Of a stretch of 33,191 nt of DNA, positions 17,084 through 25,069 are shown piece by piece. A program made the position numbers and the translations under genes. Below the pieces are notes generated by a model that saw nothing but the letters and a program-made list of their open reading frames with translations, was not told where the DNA came from and made no database searches. Location: NCBI GenBank assembly GCA_001769975.1, contig MEPW01000007.1:1-33191 (forward strand), read 5' to 3'. Numbering within the stretch: the first letter of the stretch is position 1; every line of letters starts with the position of its first letter. The stretch is from Bdellovibrionales bacterium RIFOXYA1_FULL_36_14. GTDB taxonomy: Bacteria; Bdellovibrionota; Bacteriovoracia; Bacteriovoracales; Bacteriovoracaceae.

Positions 17084-18814
17084 ATGCAAGAAATAAATTG
17101 GTTTAAATCAATTCTCGAATTATTTGGTGGCTTAGCTTTATTCCTTTACGGCATGGATCTGATGAGCTTGGGGATGAAAAAATTTGCCGGAAATAAGATG
17201 CGTTCTATATTAGCACTCATCACCAAAAATAGATTAGTAGGACTTATTACGGGAGCATTTGTTACCGTAATTGTTCAGTCATCTTCAGCTACAACCGTGA
17301 TGTTGGTTGGTTTTGTCCAAGCTCAACTTTTAACTTTCAAACAAACACTTGGTGTAATTCTGGGGTCTGATATTGGAACTACCGTGACCACCCAATTAAT
17401 TGCCTTCAATGTTACTGAGCATGCACTACTGATAGTTGTCATTGGATTTACCATTGGACTACTTACCAAAAATGATCAAACCAGAAATTTAGCAAGCGGT
17501 ATATTAGGTTTTGGTTTGTTATTTTTTGGAATGAAAATAATGGGGGATTCAATGCTCCCCTTTAAATCTTACACTCCATTCATTGATGTATTAAAAACAC
17601 TAAAAAACCCTTTTCTTGGAGTTTTGGTCGGAACTATATTTACTGGCATTATTCAAAGTTCTGCAGCCTTCATTGGAATTGTTATGGTATTGGCACAGCA
17701 AGGTCTTATTAATATTGATATCGGTATCCCACTCATTATGGGCTCAAATATTGGAACATGTGTTACTGCTTCCTTGGCGTGCATTGGAACTGGAAGAGCT
17801 GCCCAAAGAGTTGCGCTTGCGCATATCCTGTTTAAAATTTTTGGAGTACTTCTGGTTTTTCCCTTTCTCGGATATTTTACAGAACTTATTCGTGAATTGG
17901 GTAACCTGTTTGGTGCAGACTCTCCCCGAAAAATAGCTCACGCTCACTCCATCTTCAACATAGCGCTGGCGTTTATTGCACTTCCTTTTTTAAAACAATT
18001 TTATCAAATGATCATGAAAATTATGCCCGAAAAAATTGAGATTATCTCTGACGAGGAAAAAAAGCTTCTCCCATTTATTAAAAACCTGGATGAAAACCTT
18101 ATTACAGTCCCCTCAGTTGCAATTGACCTTGCACGTGCTGAAATTTTTCAAATGATTAAGCTCATGGAAAAGATGGTAAACTATGCCCTTATTCCATTTA
18201 TGAATAAAACCATCCCCATGGATAATAAATATCCCCACATTGATATCATCAAGGGATTCAAAGTCAGGGAAGAAAAAATCGATTACATTGAAACCCAAGT
18301 TTCCAACTACCTACTTCGAGTTAGTCAGCAAGAAATCACCCACGAAGAAACCAATCAGGTTTTTAATCTTATTTCCATCATGAAAGACACCGAAAATATT
18401 GCCGATCTAATTGAAAAAAAGCTGATCCCACTGATTACCAAAAAATCAGCGATCAATCACCACTTTTCGCATGAGGGACAACTGGAACTTGAAGAATACC
18501 ACCAAAAAATCTGCAAACAGATAAGCCGAGTAAAGCTTGCCTTCAAAGATTTGGATGCCCAAAAAGGTATGCACACCATTGATAAAATGCAAGAGTATTT
18601 AACCCTTGAAGCGAACTTTAAACTTAAGCACCTCAAAAGGTATCAACAAATGAAAGAGGAAACTCTGGATACTCATGAAATTCATATGGATCTCATGGAT
18701 TTACTCAAACAAATAAATGTCTATACCGGAGAAATTGCTAAAAGCATCACCCAAATTTCAGTGGGTAAAGATACCTCCAAGCAAGAACTAAAAATTATTC
18801 CTTCAACCGTGTAA
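17084..18814 (+). CDS. Na+/phosphate symporter (NptA/YjbB type) with PhoU-like tail
   Basis: The 576-aa inner-membrane protein has the two inverted Na/Pi-cotransporter repeats. The first carries QSSSATT (65-71) and GSDIGTT (94-100); the second carries QSSAA (191-195) and GSNIGTC (220-226). About eight to ten hydrophobic segments end near residue 315. The rest (about 340-565) is helical and charged, as in the PhoU-like tail of bacterial family members. It may import or export phosphate with Na+; the substrate could be another anion. No pst or pho genes are nearby. Its last 20 bp overlap the end of the convergent proline dehydrogenase gene. Confidence 0.92.
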   Translation: MQEINWFKSILELFGGLALFLYGMDLMSLGMKKFAGNKMRSILALITKNRLVGLITGAFVTVIVQSSSATTVMLVGFVQAQLLTFKQTLGVILGSDIGTTVTTQLIAFNVTEHALLIVVIGFTIGLLTKNDQTRNLASGILGFGLLFFGMKIMGDSMLPFKSYTPFIDVLKTLKNPFLGVLVGTIFTGIIQSSAAFIGIVMVLAQQGLINIDIGIPLIMGSNIGTCVTASLACIGTGRAAQRVALAHILFKIFGVLLVFPFLGYFTELIRELGNLFGADSPRKIAHAHSIFNIALAFIALPFLKQFYQMIMKIMPEKIEIISDEEKKLLPFIKNLDENLITVPSVAIDLARAEIFQMIKLMEKMVNYALIPFMNKTIPMDNKYPHIDIIKGFKVREEKIDYIETQVSNYLLRVSQQEITHEETNQVFNLISIMKDTENIADLIEKKLIPLITKKSAINHHFSHEGQLELEEYHQKICKQISRVKLAFKDLDAQKGMHTIDKMQEYLTLEANFKLKHLKRYQQMKEETLDTHEIHMDLMDLLKQINVYTGEIAKSITQISVGKDTSKQELKIIPSTV

Positions 18815-19718
18815 TTAAAGCCACGATAGGATCCCAAAACAAAGCTTTGGTCACATGAAATGCGATATATGGGTTTTCGTACATTCTTCTCATGGAGTAA
18901 GCATACCAATCTTTACCGTAGGGAATATATAATCTAACTTTATAACCTTCTCGCACTAGTTTTTTAGCCACCTGAGTTCTTACTCCATAAAGCATTTGGA
19001 ATTCAAATCTTTGTTTATCTAATTGGTATTTTTTAAGCAAATCAATTGCTCCCTCCAGTAAATAATCATCATGAGTAGCAACCCCAATTTTAAAATTATG
19101 AGTCAGCATATATTCCAAACATTTTAAATAATTTTGTCTGACTAAATTCTTGCCTTTGATTGAAATCTCAGGAGGCTCCAAGTAGATTCCCTTGCACAGT
19201 CGAACATCCCCACTCGATTTAATAATTTCCAAATCATGCCAAGTTCTTTTTAGATAAGCCTGAAAGACTATTCCCACTCGATCATATTCCTGCTTTAATT
19301 CTGTATAAAGTTTTATGGTCTGATCAGTATAGGGAGAATCCTCCATATCTATTCTTAAAAACAGAAGATCATCTTTAAGCGCTTTTACAATTTCCCGAAA
19401 TTGATTTAAAGCATAGTCATATGATATCAAAAGACCCACGGCTGTTGGCTTAACTGAAATTCCACCTTTAATTTTTTGGTGAGCAATAGTTTTTATTAAT
19501 TCTTTGTATTCACTTACAAAGGCTTCAACTTTTTGTTCACTATCCGCCGCTTCGCCGAGAATATCCAATGTACCCACAAAACCTTGCTCATTAAGCATCT
19601 TGGTCTTATCGATTGCCGCCAAGAGAGTTTCACCAGCCACATACTTAAAGGCTACCAGCTTAATAATTGGTCGTGGTAAAAATCCTAACAGTTTAATCGG
19701 GAATTTAAGAAGACTCAT
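18795..19718 (-). CDS. Proline dehydrogenase, monofunctional
   Basis: The 307-aa enzyme oxidises L-proline to pyrroline-5-carboxylate with FAD and feeds electrons to quinone. Family motifs run in order along the barrel: LRIDMED (121-127), QAYLKRT (153-159), RLCKGIYLEP (173-182), ATHDD (214-218), EFQMLYGVR (239-247), and VRLYIPYGKDWYAYSMRRMYENP near the end, which holds the substrate-binding YxxRR. Length matches the stand-alone (PutB/FadM-like) form; no P5C dehydrogenase domain is fused or adjacent. GGTAGGAG precedes the ATG. It lies 31 bp after the receiver gene, in the same direction, and may be the last cistron of the signalling operon. Confidence 0.95.
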   Translation of the reverse strand: MSLLKFPIKLLGFLPRPIIKLVAFKYVAGETLLAAIDKTKMLNEQGFVGTLDILGEAADSEQKVEAFVSEYKELIKTIAHQKIKGGISVKPTAVGLLISYDYALNQFREIVKALKDDLLFLRIDMEDSPYTDQTIKLYTELKQEYDRVGIVFQAYLKRTWHDLEIIKSSGDVRLCKGIYLEPPEISIKGKNLVRQNYLKCLEYMLTHNFKIGVATHDDYLLEGAIDLLKKYQLDKQRFEFQMLYGVRTQVAKKLVREGYKVRLYIPYGKDWYAYSMRRMYENPYIAFHVTKALFWDPIVALITRLKE

Positions 19719-19749
19719 AATATTGCTCCTACCGATAGTAGTAAAAATA

Positions 19750-20244
19750 CTAATCGATATCTAAATCCACATCCCAAGACGAATCATAGTTCCAGTCCTC
19801 TTCAACCTTATCACCAAGGTTTCCTTCCATCAGAGACTTTTCAGGGCTAAGCTTGAACATTTGATAAATTTTATTAAGCAGTTCTTTTCTTCCAAAAGGT
19901 TTAACAAGTATATCGGATATCTTGGCCCTAATGGCCATCAATATATGTTCTTGCCTAAGCGCACCTGAAATAAGCAGGTATTTAGTACTTTGATATTTCA
20001 TGGTTTTTTTCAAGTCTTGAATAAAATGAATGCCGTCTTTTCCTTGCATCATATAATCAGCAATAACTAGATCAAATTCTTGATTTTGCATTTTTTGATG
20101 CCCTTGCAAAGCACTATCCGCGGTAATGATCTTGGCAACATATTTGGAAGCTAGTAAAAAATTTCTGATGATATCACAAATATCTTTTTCATCATCCACC
20201 ACCAATATGGTCATTTTGGGAGGATTATCGCCACTATTTAGCAC
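19750..20244 (-). CDS. Response regulator receiver protein
   Basis: A receiver domain occupies most of the protein. The acidic cluster is LVVDDEKD, the phospho-acceptor Asp lies in LVIADYMMQGKDG, the switch Ser in LLISGA, and the Lys in LVKPFG. A short acidic tail (DSSWDVDLDID) follows, with no output domain. Start choice: GTG at 20244 has GGAGG nine bases upstream and overlaps the kinase stop by 11 bp. The ATG at 20214 has no ribosome site, and a more distant TTG at 20271 would hide the GGAGG inside the gene. The GTG gives 164 aa. It is the likely phospho-acceptor partner of the hybrid kinase just upstream. Confidence 0.88.
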   Translation of the reverse strand: MLNSGDNPPKMTILVVDDEKDICDIIRNFLLASKYVAKIITADSALQGHQKMQNQEFDLVIADYMMQGKDGIHFIQDLKKTMKYQSTKYLLISGALRQEHILMAIRAKISDILVKPFGRKELLNKIYQMFKLSPEKSLMEGNLGDKVEEDWNYDSSWDVDLDID

Positions 20245-21796
20245 CGCGCTTTTCCTCCAAAACTTTTTCAATTGTGTCTTTTATCTGATCTTTACTAAAA
20301 GGTTTGACAATGAATCCAGAGATATTCAAGCTGTCTTTATCATATTTATATTTAGACAAGTTAGACCCAGATGAAAGATAAAACACCGGGGTCGTAATCC
20401 CCTTATCTCGGAGTTTTTGCACAAACTCGGTGCCATTTAAACCAGGCATTTCATAATCGGTTATGATCAAATCCACATTCATTCCATCCACAAATTTCAA
20501 AGCTTCTTTGGGGTCGGTTGATCCTATAAAAATATATTCCGTATCTTTAAATATCGTATTGAAAACATTCAATACTTCCACTTCATTATCCACTACTAAA
20601 ATTTTAAAACCGTCTTTGTTAACCAAACGATTCAAGTTCGACTCACTATAACTGTAACTGGAAGCTTCTATGGCCGGTAATTCAATTCTGAAGATTGTTT
20701 CACCCTTTTTTGAAGAAAACAGGGTTAATTTACCGTTATGAGAATCTAAAATACGAGTACATATAGACAACCCCAGTCCGGTCCCCTCTCCCACTTTCTT
20801 GGTGGTAAAAAACATATTAAAAATATTTTTCTGGTTTTCTTCACTTATCCCGTCACCATTATCAATAATATCAATGATGGTTTTTTCCTCTTCTTGATCC
20901 CTTGATAAATTAATAGTGACCAGTTTATTTTTTTCCGATGAACCCTTGATGGCATCGTAAGCATTTTTCAAAAGGTTGACGAGTACTTGTTCAATCTTGA
21001 TTCTATTGATAAGTCCAACTGAATTTATATCAGCTATATTTTTAACAAGCTTTATCCCAGATTCCATATACAAAGATCGCACCAACTCCATGGAACTATC
21101 AATAACGTCAGCAAGTCGTATATACTCTCTTTTATCTTCAGCTGAATGTAAAAAGCTTCGCATGTTATAAATTATCGAATGAATGCGTTTAAGCGAAGAC
21201 CAAAGATTTCTTACCGAACTTTGTAAGGATTGCTTTTTTAATTCGGGGTCTGTAGTTTTATCCTTTAAACAATATTCTAAAACCTCCAGATTACCTTTCG
21301 CGACCGTCAGAGGGTTAGTGATCTCATGAGAAATACTAGCGGTCAGTTCTCCAAGTGTAGAAAGTTTGTCAGAATTAAGGATTTGCTTATAGGCTATTTT
21401 TAATTCCTCCATGTTGATCTTATATTTGTCATAAAGTCGTCTTTCTACACTTAATTCATTAAAAAGAATTTGAACAGCCAACTCTTTACCAATCAAAACA
21501 GGAAAAACCTTCAGTACGGCAAATTTTTTTTCTTTATTAACTATAAAATCAATTTCTTCACTGAGCATCTCACGATCATTTTTAAGTGCTTCCGAAACAA
21601 AATTTTTAAAATCAAAGCGAGTTGCATTGACAACGGCAAAGACAGTGGCTTCTTTTAGAAGTCGAGGAGCCATCTGAGTAAAAATTCTAAAGCTATGGTT
21701 AAAATAAATAAAAGTTCCATCATCTTTTATTATGGTCACCGGCTCAAAAACTGCATCAAACACGGATAACTTTTCTTTGGTTTCAAATGTTCTCAT
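20234..21796 (-). CDS. Hybrid histidine kinase (PAS-like, HisKA, HATPase, receiver)
   Basis: The 520-aa protein has no membrane segment. Residues 10-115 look like a PAS sensor (PVTIIKDDGTFIYFNHSF). The phospho-acceptor is His157 in SISHEITNPL. ATPase boxes follow: N box NLLKNAYDAI (274-283), G1 DNGDGIS (312-318), F box FNMFFTTKK (326-334) and G2 GEGTGLGLSI (336-345). A C-terminal receiver (398-515) has Asp447 in IITDYEMPGLNG, and its acidic pocket reads VVDNEVE (Asp403, Glu405), so one usual Asp is Asn. It probably senses a cytosolic signal and passes phosphate through its own receiver to the protein encoded next. It follows the STAS-like gene by 15 bp. Confidence 0.93.
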   Translation of the reverse strand: MRTFETKEKLSVFDAVFEPVTIIKDDGTFIYFNHSFRIFTQMAPRLLKEATVFAVVNATRFDFKNFVSEALKNDREMLSEEIDFIVNKEKKFAVLKVFPVLIGKELAVQILFNELSVERRLYDKYKINMEELKIAYKQILNSDKLSTLGELTASISHEITNPLTVAKGNLEVLEYCLKDKTTDPELKKQSLQSSVRNLWSSLKRIHSIIYNMRSFLHSAEDKREYIRLADVIDSSMELVRSLYMESGIKLVKNIADINSVGLINRIKIEQVLVNLLKNAYDAIKGSSEKNKLVTINLSRDQEEEKTIIDIIDNGDGISEENQKNIFNMFFTTKKVGEGTGLGLSICTRILDSHNGKLTLFSSKKGETIFRIELPAIEASSYSYSESNLNRLVNKDGFKILVVDNEVEVLNVFNTIFKDTEYIFIGSTDPKEALKFVDGMNVDLIITDYEMPGLNGTEFVQKLRDKGITTPVFYLSSGSNLSKYKYDKDSLNISGFIVKPFSKDQIKDTIEKVLEEKRGAK

Positions 21797-21811
21797 TAGA
21801 TATTATTCCTT

Positions 21812-22279
21812 TTATCTATTTAAAAACGAAAAATATTGTGTCTCAATATCATCAAATTCCATTTCGTCATTACATTTTTTACAAATCATTTTTGGAGCCT
21901 TTTGATTTTCTATATCCTTAGTTAGTAACCTGACCTTCTTTTCTTCGTCACATTTAGGACAAAAATAGGGGGCGTAAAAAGATTCAATCAAAGCACCTTC
22001 TTTTATAAATCCAAAGACCATACTGATTTGTTCGATAACAATTTGCGGACAATTCTTATAAACTACTTTTTTGGTATCCGGTATTTTTTCTACAAAAGAG
22101 ATCCACCCCCTTATGCCACAAGAATTAAGGGTGTCGACATTTTCAAAATCAAATTCGTAAATTTTGGCTTCCAAATCATTTAACTCTTTGAAATCGGCAT
22201 CTTCATCAATGCTTCCTTTTAAAAGTATGGTTGCTGTGTCATTCACAATTTGAGTTTCCAATCTAAGTTTTGATCCCAC
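21812..22279 (-). CDS. STAS-like (anti-sigma antagonist type) protein with C-terminal zinc ribbon
   Basis: The first 100 residues read like a STAS domain: ATILLKGSIDEDADF (16-30), then FDFENVDTLNSCGIRGW (43-59), where Ser53 sits at the usual phosphorylated position. A four-Cys zinc ribbon follows (Cys107, Cys110, Cys133, Cys136; CPKC and CKKC). That fusion is unusual for RsbV or SpoIIAA relatives, which are single-domain. The gene lies 2 bp after an HATPase gene and close to a SpoIIE-type phosphatase gene, the classic trio of partner switching. The GTG start has GAAGGAG 8 nt upstream, embedded in the end of the previous gene. The STAS call is by pattern and context; the zinc ribbon is plain. 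Confidence 0.75.
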   Translation of the reverse strand: MGSKLRLETQIVNDTATILLKGSIDEDADFKELNDLEAKIYEFDFENVDTLNSCGIRGWISFVEKIPDTKKVVYKNCPQIVIEQISMVFGFIKEGALIESFYAPYFCPKCDEEKKVRLLTKDIENQKAPKMICKKCNDEMEFDDIETQYFSFLNR

Positions 22280-22281
22280 TT

Positions 22282-23151
22282 TTAAACTCCTTCATATAAA
22301 TTAAATGACGTCGTTCGTCCTTTAAATGTTTTTATCCTTTTACTACGATCAATAACACAGATGATTTCTGTATATTGATTTTGTTTTACGTTGATGATTA
22401 TTTGATTAGTACTTAAAAGGGTCATGTATAACCCAAGTCCGGCTCCACCACTTTTATGCACTGGTGTTTTTTCACGAAAACCACGCTCCAAAGACTTGAT
22501 CAGCTGATTTCGAGAAAGAGTACCAAAGGGGTCTTTGACTGAAAGAACTAAAAAGTTTTCATCAACTCCCAGGTTAAGTTCAATATCACAATCCAATAAT
22601 ATTTTTTCACTTCTTGATTTATTATTATGTTGTGAACTGTAAAAAGCGTTCATTAAAAGTTCGTTACCAAGCAGCTTTAAATAACCCAGTGGGGAATCAA
22701 AAAACGGGCCAATGACAATCCGGTTAAACAAACAATCCAAGGATTCATCTATCAATTTTGAATCCCTGATAGTCATTTCTACTATTTCACTATCTGGGTG
22801 CAAAAAAGATTGTACGGTAGGATGAGTATTATTCAATTGGTAGTTAAGATGCAATTGAAATTCACGATCAAGAACTAGGCTCTCTTGGCCTATTACGTGA
22901 TTTAAATGATACTTGCATAAATAATCAAACAAAACTTTTTCAAATTCATGATGAGTAATCAGCATAACCTTAGGACCTGACTTATTCATGATCTGTTCGA
23001 AATCTTTTCCCAAATATTTTGTATCCAGCAAAATGATATCCGCATCTTGCGCGAAATCATTTTTAACTAAAGCTTGGCTTTTAAAATTTAATGATAATCT
23101 TTTTTTATTTTCATCACTAAGTAAATTGGAAATTATCATCATATCCTTCAT
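22282..23151 (-). CDS. RsbW-like HATPase (anti-sigma/serine kinase type) with receiver-like N-terminus
   Basis: Residues 155-265 hold a GHKL ATPase: N box GNELLMNAF (162-170), G1 VKDPFG (205-210), and G2 GGAGLGLYM (235-243). No phospho-acceptor His domain precedes it, so it is of the RsbW/SpoIIAB kind, which bind or phosphorylate STAS partners. Residues 1-110 look like a worn receiver (ADIILLDTKY with Asp43, then VMLITHHEF). Its gene overlaps the phosphatase gene by 4 bp (ATGA) and abuts the STAS gene. The ATG used overlaps the stop; an internal ATG four codons later has GAAGGA just upstream and could be the true start. Confidence 0.8.
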   Translation of the reverse strand: MKDMMIISNLLSDENKKRLSLNFKSQALVKNDFAQDADIILLDTKYLGKDFEQIMNKSGPKVMLITHHEFEKVLFDYLCKYHLNHVIGQESLVLDREFQLHLNYQLNNTHPTVQSFLHPDSEIVEMTIRDSKLIDESLDCLFNRIVIGPFFDSPLGYLKLLGNELLMNAFYSSQHNNKSRSEKILLDCDIELNLGVDENFLVLSVKDPFGTLSRNQLIKSLERGFREKTPVHKSGGAGLGLYMTLLSTNQIIINVKQNQYTEIICVIDRSKRIKTFKGRTTSFNLYEGV

Positions 23152-24959
23152 ATATTCAGCTTAGTAATAATCAATGTTATATCGTCGCCGTTAGGGACAT
23201 TTTTTTTATATTCGTTTAGATCCATGATAACATTATCCCTCATTTTGACAGTTGTTTCACCATGGTTTTTGATCAAGGATTGCAAAAACCTTCTTTTACC
23301 CCATTGCTTCCCGTCTTGGTTCGTACATTCAACCAAACCGTCGGTATAAAGGATTAGTAGATCGTTATGGTCTAAGAAAATCTGATCACACTGAAAAGCT
23401 GCCATAGGATCATGCCCAAGCCTTGGGCCCAGTGCTTTAGTCAAAGGAATAAAATCATCTTTATCAACTGGTAAGACACCGCCTTTATTTTTTAAAAGCA
23501 AGGGAGGATTATGAGAAGCATTTGAATAAGATAAAGTCCTGGCATTTATGTCAATTATTCCCACAAAACAAGTAAGCATGATATTAGCACCAACGCTACA
23601 AACCGCATGGTTCATTAAACTTAAAATATTATCAGGTCGACTTAAAATTGATGCATCTTGCTTGGATAATTTTTCTAATATCGACGCAGCCGAATTAATG
23701 GTAGCTGTTAATAATGCCGCTGGCACACCATGCCCTGTAGCATCAGCTAAAATTAAAATCGTTTTATCTTGGTGCTCAATATGCCCCCACCAATCGCCAC
23801 CACATTCCGTTGCTGGTGTGTAATAGGCTGCGATGGATACATGCTTTAATTCAATTTCAGATTTAGGGAAGAAAGCGGTTTGCACCAAACTGGCAACTTT
23901 CATCTCATTTTCCAATCGAGACTTCTCTTTCATCTCACTCATGTACATAACAATTTCTTCACTCATCAAATTGAATGAATCTGCTAATACTCCCACTTCA
24001 TCATATGAGTTAATCGACACTTTAGATGTGAAATCCCTCTTAGACAGTCTTTTAGTTGCTAGGTACAGTTGATTAATATTTCCAGTGACATTTCTTGAAA
24101 AAAAGACACCGGTAATCAAAGATAATGACAAAACCAGCAGAGCAAAATAAAGAGATTTATTAATGAGATAAGTAGCAGCGCTAAAAGCTGCAACTTGGGA
24201 TATCTCACTAATGATATATTTATTAAAACCTGGTACCTTGCTATAGGATATCAACACAGATTCGTTATTTAGGTTTGTCCCTTCAAAGGTTCCCTTATCT
24301 ACTTTAGAAGAAATCAAACTGGCCCACTGTTTTATGTCAATTGCCGTTTCATTGTTGGGTCCATAAAAAACTGAACCCGATAGATTAAGCGCATAGGATT
24401 TATATAGATTATTTTGATCAAGTATTTTCCCAAATTGACTTGTGTTAACTCTTAAAATAAATATCTCATCTTGTTCTTTTATGGAAAAAATAAAGTGCGG
24501 AATTTCACCCATTGTACCAATATTTTTTAAAAAAACCTGATCTTTGCCTGCGGAAATTTCACTTACATAAGAGAAAAGTGAATGATGACAAATTTCCTCC
24601 GTTTCTCGAGCACGGGGATTGCACATGGAGATTATGTTCTTATTATTTTTAAAAATTTGTAAGTCAATAAAATCATCATTTTTCTCTATTAATTTTTCCA
24701 AAGTATTGGATTGATCCATTCTGGCATAGGCAGCAATCAACAAATTCAATCGATTACCAACATCTTTTAAATAAAGAGACGTTTGAGAAGAAAGATTTTC
24801 AGTATACATCAACCCATTTTCATAGATATAGGCAGCCTTATCTTTTTTAAAAATATCTATGGCGAACCAGACATAAAATGAAATGGAAATGCCTAGTATC
24901 GTCACCAACATTAATAGAACTTTTAACTTAAAAGGGAATAAAATTTTTCTGATAGCCAA
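23148..24959 (-). CDS. Membrane sensor with HAMP and SpoIIE/PP2C phosphatase domain (RsbU-like)
   Basis: The 603-aa protein has a membrane segment at about 12-34, a roughly 230-residue extracytoplasmic sensor region, a second membrane segment (268-287), a HAMP linker (288-345; YDEVGVLADSFNLMSEEI) and a PP2C-type phosphatase. Metal-binding residues are conserved: ECGGDWWG (Asp389), ADATGHGVPAAL (Asp406), LYTDGLVE and GDDITLI. It should dephosphorylate a phospho-STAS protein in response to an external signal. It heads the operon. The TTG start has GAGG 8 nt upstream, and a good promoter lies about 60 bp ahead. The adjacent HATPase and STAS genes give the full partner-switching set; no sigma factor is visible here. 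Confidence 0.92.
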   Translation of the reverse strand: MAIRKILFPFKLKVLLMLVTILGISISFYVWFAIDIFKKDKAAYIYENGLMYTENLSSQTSLYLKDVGNRLNLLIAAYARMDQSNTLEKLIEKNDDFIDLQIFKNNKNIISMCNPRARETEEICHHSLFSYVSEISAGKDQVFLKNIGTMGEIPHFIFSIKEQDEIFILRVNTSQFGKILDQNNLYKSYALNLSGSVFYGPNNETAIDIKQWASLISSKVDKGTFEGTNLNNESVLISYSKVPGFNKYIISEISQVAAFSAATYLINKSLYFALLVLSLSLITGVFFSRNVTGNINQLYLATKRLSKRDFTSKVSINSYDEVGVLADSFNLMSEEIVMYMSEMKEKSRLENEMKVASLVQTAFFPKSEIELKHVSIAAYYTPATECGGDWWGHIEHQDKTILILADATGHGVPAALLTATINSAASILEKLSKQDASILSRPDNILSLMNHAVCSVGANIMLTCFVGIIDINARTLSYSNASHNPPLLLKNKGGVLPVDKDDFIPLTKALGPRLGHDPMAAFQCDQIFLDHNDLLILYTDGLVECTNQDGKQWGKRRFLQSLIKNHGETTVKMRDNVIMDLNEYKKNVPNGDDITLIITKLNI

Positions 24960-25016
24960 ACTTAATTACCTCTTCCATGAAACTATTAAAAACAACCAAT
25001 CCATTGTATCATATGT

Positions 25017-25045
25017 ATTATGTCTAAGACTTGTTTTTTTTTCAA
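25017..25045 (-). promoter_or_regulatory. Sigma70-like promoter of the signalling operon
   Basis: On the minus strand TTGAAA (25040-25045), exactly 17 nt, then CATAAT (25017-25022); each hexamer matches consensus at 5 of 6 positions. Transcription would begin near 25010, giving a leader of about 50 nt before the TTG start at 24959. Confidence 0.6.
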
Positions 25046-25069
25046 TCATGACTGTAGGAATTTTGCATC

